A stretch of 64,000 bases of DNA, taken from positions 42,683,056 through 42,747,055 of the forward strand of contig NC_062219.1 in assembly GCF_902686445.1 (NCBI RefSeq), given 5' to 3'. The notes under the pieces were generated by a model. That model worked only from the letters and a program-made list of their open reading frames with translations. It was not told where the DNA came from and made no database searches. Shown one piece after another: positions 10,669-21,241 of the stretch (the first letter of the stretch is position 1; every line of letters starts with the position of its first letter). The position numbers and the translations under genes are program-made. The stretch is from Sciurus carolinensis (lineage: Eukaryota; Chordata; Mammalia; Rodentia; Sciuridae).

Positions 10669-13600
10669 TGCTATTAACTCATGATCAACCATAAAATATA
10701 AGCAATAGTATGAAAAGAATTTATCACTGTTATTTAGCAAGACATAAGATTCTTTATATTTCAGAATACCTAGTTTTGTCTAAAATTTCTGCTGTTTGGC
10801 AAACATAATTAATTTATCCTAGGGCTCAGGGATACCAAGAGTTATGGTAAATGAGTGAAATATCTTTGATTAGAAGACAGGAGACCATTCTGAACCTCCT
10901 CTTCATTATGAGTCACGTGACTTTACGTAAATTTATTAATCTTTGACAATCTCAGTTCCCTTCTTTATAATACTGAAATAATACTGCCTGCCTTGACTTT
11001 CTAACTGGCTTTTTCCAAAACTATAATTTGAAACTGTGGTGATAGTATTTTATAAACTGAGAAGGATTTATACAGATAGAAACTCTGGCAAATGTGACAA
11101 TGTGCTATGCATGAAGCTAGTTTCATCTGCTGCACTGACCACCCATTATAAAAGTTTATGAAGATGGTTTCTTCAAGTGCACAATTGATCTCATTATTAA
11201 CTTCCACAACATTCTTTCCTGTATATGTAAAAAGATAGAAGAAAAAAATCAAAATATCTATATTATTAGTAGTGAAATAAAATACAGAGCCTCCATCTAT
11301 GTGGGACTACACTGTATGAATGAAACCGTTCCATCCCACAGTAAGAAAAAATTAATAATAAGGGAAACTAACTGCTAATTTTTTCCATTTTTTTACAACA
11401 ATTTAATGAAGGGGCACCATGACAGAATTTATGATCTTCTGAGCAAGGTAGACAATCAACAATATGATAAAATCAGGGAATGCAAAGTGTGATAAATCTG
11501 AGAGGGGAAATCATATGGAGTCATGTAAAGTTGCAAGGATCTTGCTTGGTAGAAGTAAATCTAATTTTTAACCAAGAAAAAATGGTCCATCATAGATAAT
11601 ATTATCAATAGCAGCTATTGTGTTCAGAGCATTTAGTCTGTATCTCTTCTTGACATATACTGTTCTATTTATTCTTATCAATAGCAATATGAATTATTCT
11701 TCCTTTACAAACAGGAAAATAGTCTTATAGAGGTTATATACTCTGACCAATGCCATACTACTTTTTAATGGTCAATGTAGTCCTCAAAGTCATCTCTATC
11801 TACACAGAGGCAAGGGATATTGATAAAATATCCATTTTATACTTTCTTCACGAATTTAGCCTGGTGTTACATAGCATTAATATTACACTTAGTTCAACAA
11901 GAAGAAAATTCTTCCTCCCATTTGGAGTTTAACTACAAAGAAAAGTAAAAGTTTTGAAGTGAAGAAAGCTGTTCCATACCCTCATTGAATTTACATAGAA
12001 TTATCTGTGAATTCAAAGTTTTACTTAGTGCACCTATCTAGTGTCTTAATGAGGCATTAGAGTGAACAAAAAAATTAACACAAATTACCAGTTCTTTAGG
12101 AATGTATGGTTTTCTTGGCAAGAAAGCTTCCACACAAATATTAACGATGTAGCTCAATGTTTAGTACAAGTCCAAAAGAGGAAAGTCACTTCCGGTGAGA
12201 GACAAATGGGGAAAGAAGGGACTCTGAAGGCCCAGCTGCCTCACAACTTTAAGGATGACCTCTCAGAGACAAAGGAGGAGGGAAATCATTCCACGCACTT
12301 AAGAACTCATATATTTTGAGGAGGTAACGAATGGTAAAGCATCCTTACTTGTCAGGAAGGGGTGTAGCAAGCAGTGCAATTGAAGAAATTGAAGAGATTC
12401 CTAAAGGCTGTATTGGGAAATTTTGAGTGAATTAATGTAAGATGATAGAGTTTGAATGAGAATCGGAAAAGGAAGAAGCTAAGCTTTTCAGATATTCCTG
12501 AAAAGAAGAGACTAGTTAGCAAATGTTGAACATTTGGGTTTTAACTCTCAGCATAATTAATTGGAGCTGGTGGGTACAGACTTAGAAGTCATGCACAGAA
12601 TGGACTTTTTAGGGTCTCAAAAGTGGAAATGAATAAAATGAAAAGGAAATAGAGTAACAAAAAGGAAACCAGGAACTATTTGAAAAGCTTGAATTTGGAA
12701 TGTGAGAAGAAAAGCAGAGTCTATGAAGAAGAACAGTTTTAAGTTTTTTAATAAAAAGGCTAGGATTTTGAATTCTAAGGATTGTATTGAGAAATAAAGA
12801 CAAAAACTTTTAGTGTAAAATACAACAGACATACCATAATAAATAAGATTAGTGACTGGATTTCATGTTCATGGATTGTAACCTTTGAGGGAATATTTCC
12901 AGTGGAGCATCAGAGTCACCTTTATACTTTTAGATATTAAAGAGTAAGAAGAGAGAAGGATTTTATAAAGGGGGAGCCAGCCCAGGTAATTCAATCTACT
13001 AATTGGAAATACCTGCCAAGCCTGAAATATTGGGCCAAAGTTAAACTTTGATAGCATCAAATGAACGATTTCCAATATTATTTTACCTTTAAGCCATGTA
13101 TATGCTGCCTTGGTCAGATAATCAGGTTTGAAATAATAAAAATGCTTATTTGAAAAATTAGATGCAGACTTGTAGTCTTTCAAAATAGAAACAAAAGAAA
13201 ATATAAACCAAAAATTTCCTAAAACTGACCTTTTCAATAGTGCATTGCAGGGAAGAAACAAAACAAAATGTGAGCCCAACTTCCACACTAGAAATAACGA
13301 TGAAAAGGAACTTGCTGGCAGGGGTGGGTTGTAGGAAATCAATGTAAGTACAATAGGAGTTATTGGGAGAAAAGATAAAGGTTATAACTTAGTGTTTATT
13401 ATAGAACTTAAGTGTAACAGTTCTTTTATTAAGCATTTTTAAGGAATTCATCTTTGTTCATTTGCAGTACAAAGGTCAGAGGAAATTATAGCAAATTGAG
13501 GAAATTGCAGGCAGCTGCCATCTGTGGTCTTTAGCAGACATTGGTGACCCTCTATTAAGGAAGAACCAAATGTGAACTACAAGAAACAGCAGGCCAACGA

Positions 13601-13863
13601 TTCTTGTTCTTTGAAGAATATTAGGGGGAGTTTGTGAGTATCATGGGCTTAATTCTTTAAAGTAGACATGCACAATATCCAAGAAATTCACAATGTAAAA
13701 CAATTATATGTGGCATCAAAAAAGCACTGGACTCCAAGTGGTATTTCAGTGTATGGTGTAAACATTGAAACCAAGTGTTTCCTTGTTACAAGCTTCACGC
13801 TCCACCCACATGTGACATCACCTCTTTGTGCTTCCCAATCACACAGATTCTTACCAGGATTCA
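10669..13863. other. Mostly unrecognised sequence with one MIR
   Basis: At 11610-11755 the series 'tgttcagagcatttagtctg', 'tatttattcttatc' and 'ctttacaaacaggaaaatag' fits MIR on the plus strand. The rest shows no repeat or gene I can support. The 157-codon minus-strand frame at 12869-13342 has no recognised motif. Confidence 0.5.
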
Positions 13864-13865
13864 AG

Positions 13866-13902
<37 letters not shown>
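13866..13902. repeat. (CA)n microsatellite
   Basis: About 18 uninterrupted CA units, giving false His-Thr and Val-Cys frames. Confidence 0.98.
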
Positions 13903-13905
<3 letters not shown>

Positions 13906-14800
13906 TTGTAAGTAATAAGTTTTCTTCATGGTCAAAATCAAATGTGTGTATACAGTTTAAAAAATTATTTTATTTGGCAAATGAGCATTTATTTCTCTAT
14001 TAGCCAAGTCACATTTCTTTGGCTGTATAATCAGTAAGAGAAAACCTCAACCAAACAGGCTTAAAAATAAATCAAATCTCTTCATTAGTAATTATTAAAT
14101 CCATATATGTATAATTTTGACATAGCTCAAATTGTAGAACCAAAAATCCTTTCTTTTCCATGTCTCTGCTCTACCTTCTCTGGTAATGACTTTATCCTTA
14201 ACCTTCAGAATTGGCCCCTCCCATGGTTTTAGGTTCTGTCTGTAGGGTAGGTAGCATTGCTTCTGCAATCCTGCCTTCACCTCTTCATAACGTGCCTCTT
14301 GGGAAGAAAACAACACTGATTTCCCACCCACCAGCCTCCCAGAATATCCTCTCACATCTCATACACTCTGACTAGATGATGTGTCAATCACTGGCTGAAG
14401 GTGATATGCCAATGCCTAAATGGACACCCCTGGAATAAAAAGGAAGTGGGTAGTGATCAGTCCTACCACCTGCACTTACTGAGATAACAGGAAAGAGTGA
14501 CTCCCCAAAGAAACATTGTGGTGCAAGTTTATTCTTCTCTCCTCCAAACAGAAAAATAAATAAATAAAGGAGGGGGCATAAAATAATGGTCAGTGACAAA
14601 AACACCAGGTGTTCACTTCCCTCTCTGGGGTTCATTAGTTCAGAGAAGGCCTAAGTAAGATATTTTAATCCTGACCAGAGACAGTTAAGAGCTTGATTAT
14701 ATTGTACAAACTAGAGATCACAGCACACCTCAGGTTCACTTAATATAACAATCAACAATAAATATTGAATCAGAATGAAAGAAGACATTTTATAAAGTAT
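13903..14800. other. Stretch without recognised genes
   Basis: No repeat family or exon recognised. The minus-strand frames at 14095-14355 and 14384-14635 lack motifs. Confidence 0.5.
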
Positions 14801-14802
14801 AG

Positions 14803-15001
14803 TTTGTTTGTTTGTTTTCTGGTACTGGGGGTTGAACCCAGGGGCATTTACCATCCCCAACCCATTTTAATTTTGACACAGGGTCTCCTTAAATTGCTTA
14901 GAGACTCAATAAGTTGCTGAGACTGACCTTGAACTTACAATTCTCCTGCTTTAGCCTCCTAGGTCACTGAGATTACAGACATGCTTCACTGTGCCCAGAT
15001 G
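14803..15001 (-). mobile_element. B1-ID dimeric SINE, minus strand
   Basis: Starts with a (TTTG)n tail, then 'tggtactgggggttgaaccc', 'gggtctccttaaattgctta' and 'cctcctaggtcactgagatt', the reverse complement of the dimer in the expected order. Confidence 0.92.
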
Positions 15002-15174
15002 TAGTACTATTTTGATAGCATTTGTCCAAGGAGAAAGTTTCAGCCAGTTAGGGTTCCAGCGGATTTTTCTCTCTAGGCAGATGCATTTTTTTTTTTCTGA
15101 TTCTAGATACTATTTAGTACATACCCATCAGTGTATTTAGCTTATTCATACACATTTCAAATTTCATTTCCAAG

Positions 15175-15650
15175 GTTGATGTCCCTGTGTTATCAACTTT
15201 TGTCACTGTGGCCGAACTACCCGAAATAAATAACTTGAAGGAAGAAAGGATTATTTTGTATCCTGATTCCAAAGGTCTCAGTCCCTGGTTGGCTGACTCC
15301 ACTGCTCTTGGCCTAAGAGGAGGCAGAACATCATGGCATGGAAGAGGAAAGCTGCTCAGCTCATGGAAACCAAGAAGAAGAGGGAGAGAGAGAAAGAGAC
15401 AGAGAAACCAAGGAAGGGGCGAGGGACAAGATATAGTCCCCAAGGGCACAACTTCAGTGAGCTATTTCCTCCACCCATGCCCTACCTGCCTTTTCCACCT
15501 ATTCCCAGTAGTCCAAATTGTTAATCCATTAAATGGAGTACTCCACTGATGACATTGGAGCCCTCACGATCCAATCACTTCCCCAAAGCCCCACCTCTGC
15601 ACAAGAGTTACAGGGGGACATTCCAGAACTAAACCCTAATAGTCCCTAAT
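15175..15650 (+). repeat. Rodent dispersed repeat, family not named
   Basis: The series 'gtcactgtggccgaactacc', 'gaaaggattattttgtatcc', 'ccaaaggtctcagtccctgg', 'agaacatcatggcatgg', 'agggacaagatatagtcccc' and 'ccaatcacttcccc' matches a dispersed element I know from rodent intergenic DNA, but I cannot assign its Repbase name. Open frames on both strands (15114-15549) fall wholly within it and are not genes. Confidence 0.55.
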
Positions 15651-16270
15651 AGAAAACAATTTATTTCAGTGCAGGTTATTTAATCAATTGTCTAAAGTAA
15701 GTCATTCTCTAGAAAGCCTGACTAGTATGAGTTTTCACAACACCTGATCAAACCTTGGTAATCAAAAACAAGCAAAAGTTATAATTATATTCCTGGTATG
15801 GCTTAAGCTGCCATCTGATTTTCAGATCTGTATTGCTGAGAGTCTGAACAATGTGAAACTGGGATCTAAGAGAAAAAACATGAGGCCTTCTGAGACTATT
15901 AATCTGCACGCAGAACTACTTGAAGACATTTTCCACTTCGACAACAAGAAATAGGCTGGAAATTTCAGTAAACAGAAGGGCTGACATTTCTTACCTACAT
16001 TTTTCTCATCTATTTATGAATTTAGGAAATACTCATGCAGAGAAAGAAAGGGTATTTGATAAGTATTTCAAAGTAAAGTAAATCTTTAAATATTAATCTC
16101 AACTTTAAATATTTTTACAGTGTAATCAGAGAGGGCAACAAATAATTATATCATTATGATAGCCTGAGCAGAACACTCATTTTGAAAATTGGTCACATAA
16201 ACATCATTTTAAAACAAAGCATGCATTCTAGATCCATAGAGAATTATGGAGGTATTTTACCTCTTTTTGG
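15651..16270. other. Stretch without recognised genes
   Basis: No repeat or exon recognised; AT-rich. Confidence 0.5.
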
Positions 16271-16274
16271 TTTA

Positions 16275-16705
16275 AAAAGTTTTGTTTGTTTGTTTGTTTG
16301 TTTGTTTGTTTGTTTTTTGGTGGGGAGAGGTACTAGGGATTGAACCCAGGGTGCTTAAGCACTAAGCCACATCCCTAGCCCTTTTGCTAATTCTTTTTTA
16401 TTTTTTAATTTTTATTTGTTATTTTTAGTTATATATGACAGTAGAATCTATTCTGATATATTTATACAAACATGGAATAGGTTTTATTCTAAATAGAATC
16501 CCAGTTTTGTGGATGTAAATAATGTTGAGATTCACAGTGGTGCATTTACACACACACACACACAAACACACATAGGAAAATTATATCAGATTCATTTATT
16601 TCTTATTTTGAGATGGAGTCTTGCTAAGTTGCTGAAACTGGCTTTGAACTTGTGATCCTCCTACCTCAGCCTCCTGAGCCGTACTACCATGACTGGTTGA
16701 AAAGA
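16275..16705 (-). mobile_element. B1-ID SINE split by an insert, minus strand
   Basis: A (TTTG)n tail and the ID half run from 16275 to about 16400 (gattgaacccagggtgctta). The B1 half resumes at about 16602 (ttattttgagatggagtctt, cctacctcagcctcctgagc). The two halves together make one normal SINE, so the intervening piece arrived later. Confidence 0.9.
16402..16598 (-). mobile_element. L1 3' UTR fragment inside the SINE, minus strand
   Basis: 'agttatatatgacagtagaa', 'tctgatatatttatacaaac', a short CA run, then 'acataggaaaattatatcag' and 'attcattt' give the reverse complement of a squirrel L1 3' end. It splits the host SINE between its ID and B1 halves. The T-rich left edge is its poly(A) tail. 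Confidence 0.75.
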
Positions 16706-17635
16706 ATTACTTCTGATTCTAATATCTTTACTTTCTTTTGATAATGATAAAGTAATAGAAATAGCTTTCTGATATAAAGAAACCATGATAACCATTGTTA
16801 CATATGTTTATGTATTTCTTAAATGGTAATATATAATGGTAAAAATAGAACCATGTGACATTTCAAGGTAATTATCTTAAGATTTAAAGAAATCTTTATA
16901 ATTTTAGGACTTGTTTTCAGCTTAGATAGTTTTTAATTTGATATTACAGAAAGATGAGAAAGGCTAGGTTATAATTCAGGCTTTTGCAAAAAAGACTTGA
17001 AAACACTCTTTTTTTCTATAATGATAAAAAAGAAATATCTGCATATAAGTGTCAAGGTCCCTATGTATTTATAGTAGTAATTTTATTTTTCATTTTCTTG
17101 ATGACAGTTTTTAGCTATAATGGTCTTTGTTTATAACTGCTTATACCATTTGATATGCTTCACTGTAAATTCAATTTTAGTACCATATTCAAGTTATATT
17201 ATTTTTCCTTCACTTTACAAATAATATCATATAGAATCTCATTCACACTCTATTTTTCTCTTGACTAAGAAACAAACGTCAATCAACATTATTTCAATTT
17301 CTTAAAGGTAAATGTTTCCATTATAACATTTTTTTGTTTCTCCTAAAATAAAACTTTCATTCTAGTTAAATATGGTGAGTTCTCTTTAATCTGAGGCCTT
17401 AATAAAAATTAGAGAATGAAATTTGTATTATAATAGAATTTTATATATTTATATCTATTTCCATATATGTATGTACATAGGTATACATGTATGTATAAAT
17501 ATATGTGCATGTATATACAGCAAGAGAGATTTTACATTCTCTTTTACAAGGCTCACTGGGTGTTTACAGCACAGTTAAATGCAGATACAAAAAAATGACT
17601 GTTCCCATTAGATTCTGAAAGACTGAATGTACTGT
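16706..17635. other. AT-rich stretch without recognised genes
   Basis: Includes a TA/TG-rich low-complexity run at about 17440-17520. No exon or clear repeat recognised. Confidence 0.5.
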
Positions 17636-19284
17636 CACCAGATCTCAACAGATTTCTTCAACTTGAGAAAGATTTACATTTTCTTAATGAGTAATGATGT
17701 TGAACATCCTTTCATCTGCCTATCTTTTTTGGGGAAAATATCAATTAAAATCCTTTGCCAGTTGTTAATTAGATATATTTTCATTATTGTATGAGTTCCT
17801 TGTACATTTAAAATACCTGTATTTTGTCAGATATATCATTTGCAAATATTGTCTCCCATTCTGCATGTTATCTTTTTATTTTATGGATTGTATCATTTGT
17901 GGCAAAAAATGTCTTAATTCTGTTATGATCCAATTTATCTATTATTTCTTTTCAATTGTGCTTCATTATTATATGTAAGAAACCATTGCTTAATACAAGT
18001 AAGTGAAGATATACTCCTGTTTTCTTCTAAACATGTACCTCTTACATTTTGCTCTGTGATTGGTTACAGTTAATTTTTGTATATTACATTAAGGAAAAGA
18101 TTCAACTTCATTCTTTGGCATGAGAATATTCAGTTGTCTCAACATCATCTTTTTGTAAAGACCGTTCTTATCCCAGATAAAAATGAATTGATATAAATGT
18201 AAGAAATTATTTCTGGACTCTTGTTTCCCATTGACCTGTAAGTCTATTTTGATGCTAGTGTAACACTGCCTTTATTACTGCAGCTGTCTTGTAAGTTTCG
18301 AAGTAAGAAATGTTGAGTTTTCCAAATTTGTTCTTATTTTTCAAGGTTGTTTGGCTATTCTGAATCCATATAAATTTTAAAGGCTAATCTCGTCAATTTC
18401 TATAACAGCACTCATCTGGGGTTTTGATACAGATTGTGTTTAGTCTGTAGATCAGTCTGAGCAAATTCCCGTTTTAACAATATTATGTCTTACAAACCAT
18501 AAACATGAGATATCAGGATGTCTTTCCCTTTATTGAGATTTTCTTTAATTTCTTTCAACAATATTGTAGTTTTCAGTGGGCAAGTTTTGCATTCATTTGT
18601 TATTAAGAATTTTATGGTTTTAATACTAATGTGAGTCAAATCACACTCTTAATTTCATTTTCAGATTATCACTCATATAGAAAAACACAATTGATTTTTA
18701 AATATATCCTGTAACCTTGATTAATGCACTGATTAGTTCTAACAGTGTTTTTAGAGAATTCCTTAAAATCATGCCATCTATGAATACAGATTATTTGATA
18801 GTTTCCCTTATCCTTTGCAGTCTGGATTCTTTTTATTTCTTTTTCTTGTCTGATTGTCCTGAATGGTCCAAAGCTGAATAACAGAGAAGACATTTTTATC
18901 TTGTTCCATGCCTTAGGGGAAAAGAATTCAATCTTTCTCTCTTCCTCTAGTGTTGGCCATGGTTTCTTTGTGGATGTACTATTTTATTTGAAGAAATTTG
19001 CTTCTATTTCTATTTTGTTAAGTACATTTTATTATGAAAAAATGTCAGATTCATCAGATGTCTTTTCTGTAATTATTCTAAAAATCCATCTATTTCTTCT
19101 AAGCAGTATAATTTGTTGCCACACTGTTGTTAATATTCCCTTTAACCTTTGTTATTTCTGTAAAGCTCTTGATATTCCCTCCTTCATTCCTTATTTTGTT
19201 AATTTGTGGCTTCGCTATCTTTTTCTTTAAGTAATATCTATTTTGTTGATCTCTTCAAAGAATCTACTTTTGGCATCATTAGTT

Positions 19285-19475
19285 TTTTTGGGGGGTGGGA
19301 ACCTGGGGCACATTTCCAGTCCATTTCATTTTTTTTATTTTGAGATAGGGTCTCACTAAGTTACAGAAAGCCTCACTAAGTTGCTGAGACTGGTCACAAA
19401 CTTGCAATCCTCCTGCCTCAGCCTCCCAATTGCTAAGATTTCAGGCATGCAAGATTTCTGGGGTCAGCTTGACTT
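19285..19475 (-). mobile_element. B1-ID SINE inserted in L1, minus strand
   Basis: 'gtttttttggggggtgggaa', 'gagatagggtctcactaagt', 'aaacttgcaatcctcctgcc' and 'tcagcctcccaattgctaag' form a diverged reverse-complement dimer. A short 'cactaagtt' stretch is duplicated within it. Confidence 0.85.
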
Positions 19476-20682
19476 CATTACTTGTATTCTGTAGTTATTT
19501 CATTTGCTTTTCACTTACTTTATTATTTGCCTTCTGTTTGGCCCAGGTTTAGATTTTATATTCTTTTGAAGTAGAAATATAAGTTACTAGTTTGTGATTT
19601 TTTAAAATATAGTCATTAATAGCTCTAAATTTCTCTCTGGTTACGGACTTTAGGTGTATACATTTTGGTTTTTTGCTTTCATTCATATCAAGGAATTTAT
19701 AAATTTCTCTTAAATTTATTCATTGTTCACTTAGTAATATGCTATTCAATTTCCATGTATTCGTGATTTTTCTAAATTTAATTTTGTTGATTTCTAATTT
19801 GACCCATTGTGTTTATGTAACATACTTTGTTTAATTTTATTCTCTTTCAATTATCAAGGCTGTTTTGTGGCATAGTACGTGGTCTATCTTAGAGAATATT
19901 CCATATGCACTTGAAAAAAAAATTCTCTTAGGATTGAGTAGCATTTCCTGTAGATGTCTGTTAGGTCTAGGTGGCTTATAGTGTTATTCAATTCCTTTAT
20001 TCCCTCGTTGATCTTCTGCATATTTTTTGTTGTTATTGAAAATGAAGTATTGAAGTCTTCAATGATTATTTTCAAATTATTTATTAGTTTCATTAATATT
20101 ATCAGCTTGTCTTTATGTACATTGAGGTGCTATTATTAGGTAGATGTGTATTTACAGCATTACTTCTTCCTAATGAATCTTTTTAAAATTATGAAATATC
20201 TTTTGTCATCTCTAGTCACACTTTCTGTTTTAAAGTTCATTTTGTCTTGTATTAGTATAGCCACTCCAATTCTCTATGACTGATGTGTCAATGGTATATC
20301 CTTTCCCACTGCTTTACTTTCAACTTATTTCAATCTATGAATCTAAAGTATGTTTCCTGTAGACAGCACAAGTTTTGATCTCATTTTTTTCATCCAATAT
20401 CTCATCCCTGCCTTTGGATTAGATTTTTAAGCCTTTCACATTTATTATTATTATCGCTACATTTCAATTGACATCTACCATTTTGCATTTTGCTTTCTAT
20501 ATGTCTCATATCTTTCTTTTGTCTCTGTTCCTCTTTACTGCCTTTTTTTGGAAGTGAATATTTTCTAGTGTAACGTATATATTCGCTTAAGATATTTTAC
20601 TTATATATTAGTAAATTATTTTCTTTGTATTTGATCTAGGACTTTTAACAGAGTTAACCTCTAAAACCCACTTCGAACTTAT

Positions 20683-20688
20683 ATTAAT
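20683..20688. repeat. 5' target-site duplication of the provirus
   Basis: attaat, matched exactly at 26875-26880. A 6-bp duplication is what class II retroviral integrases make. Confidence 0.93.
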
Positions 20689-20734
20689 TGTGGCAGGCGA
20701 GACCCGGGGCCCAGTGTTACGCCACATGCATCCA

Positions 20735-20745
20735 AAGATGGCGAC
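20735..20745 (+). promoter_or_regulatory. YY1-like site in U3 of the 5' LTR
   Basis: aagatggcgac fits the known YY1 binding consensus around ATGGCG. The same site is kept in the 3' LTR (26564-26574) although bases around it differ. Binding is inferred from the motif only. Confidence 0.6.
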
Positions 20746-20942
20746 TGGCAGAGAGCCAAATGGCATGCTGAATGCGCCTTGAGAAAAACAGGAAGGTTTA
20801 CCATTGGCTGTATGATAATTAGTTCAGCCACCTAGCGCGTGGACAGATATAGCTTACATGTGTGCTTGAGCTCATGATCACTTGACCTTTAATAGGATTG
20901 GATGGACATATCTGATTACAATTGCATATGCATGAGACTGCT

Positions 20943-20970
20943 TATATATTGAGGGTGTTATCCGAATAAA
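20943..20970 (+). promoter_or_regulatory. TATA box and poly(A) signal of the 5' LTR
   Basis: TATATAT at 20943-20949 and AATAAA at 20965-20970. The matching pair in the 3' LTR is at 26779-26785 and 26801-26806. A start 25-30 bases after the TATA box would fall right after AATAAA, so the signal probably lies at the end of U3 and R would be short. Confidence 0.7.
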
Positions 20971-21024
20971 GCGGAAGCTGCTTCATGAACTTTTGAAGAG
21001 TACGTGTCGTTTTTCCCGCTGGTT

Positions 21025-21058
21025 GGTGGCAAGCGGCAAGTGGCGGCAAGCGGCAAGT
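21025..21058. repeat. 17-bp tandem duplication at the LTR/primer-site junction
   Basis: Units 21025-21041 (ggtggcaagcggcaagt) and 21042-21058 (ggcggcaagcggcaagt) differ at one base. The 3' LTR has only one copy of this motif at its end, so the extra unit is special to the 5' side. Confidence 0.85.
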
Positions 21059-21075
21059 GGTGGCCCGTGTGGGGA
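21058..21075 (+). promoter_or_regulatory. Probable tRNA primer-binding site
   Basis: tggtggcccgtgtgggga starts with the TGG that pairs with a tRNA CCA end and lies just after the LTR end motif. It partly resembles lysine-tRNA primer sites but needs gaps to match, so the primer tRNA is not assigned. Confidence 0.55.
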
Positions 21076-21087
21076 GCAGTGAGCGCT

Positions 21088-21096
21088 CAGGTAAGT
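21088..21096 (+). promoter_or_regulatory. Retroviral major splice donor
   Basis: CAG|GTAAGT is a full consensus 5' splice site (break after 21090), placed between the primer site and gag, where retroviruses keep the donor used for env mRNA. It is intact although env is almost gone. Confidence 0.75.
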
Positions 21097-21241
21097 AAAA
21101 GACAATTTCACTAGCATAATTAACAAGAAGTTTTCCCTATTTGAGGAAACGGTTGCCTTAAGGTTTTAACGGAAGATTCCCTTAGAGAGGGAATGTAATG
21201 AAAGGCTGTCCCAAGAGACAGTGAAGGATGTCCTGTAGTAA

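Larger units (their letters stand above)
17640..20688 (-). mobile_element. Ancient L1, 3' portion, minus strand (left of the provirus)
   Basis: Long runs match old mammalian L1 read in reverse: 'ttgcaaatattgtctcccat', 'aagaaaccattgcttaatac', 'tttctttcaacaatattgta', 'ttttatttctttttcttgtc', 'gatgtctgttaggtctaggt', 'ttagtatagccactccaatt' and 'agtatgtttcctgtagacag'. The order shows the 3' side at the left. No intact frame remains. A SINE (19285-19475) and the provirus (from 20689) are inserted in it, and the L1 resumes at 26875. Confidence 0.8.
20689..21038 (+). mobile_element. 5' LTR of class II endogenous retrovirus
   Basis: Begins TGTGGCAGGCGAGAC and ends AAGCGGCA by alignment with the 3' LTR at 26518-26874, with TG..CA ends. 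A hand alignment shows about 20 substitutions, a small scrambled patch near 20760 and a 7-bp length difference near the TATA box. It contains a YY1-like site, a TATA box and a poly(A) signal. The last 14 bases are the start of a 17-bp tandem duplication that runs on towards the primer-binding site, so the end might also be set at 21055. Confidence 0.93.

Noticed and set aside
12869..13342. 157-codon minus-strand open frame as a host gene
   Set aside because: No domain, no splice context, and AT-rich amino acid use (Leu, Phe, Lys, Ser) as expected by chance in such DNA.
15114..15549. Overlapping open frames on both strands as a gene pair
   Set aside because: All fall in one dispersed repeat.
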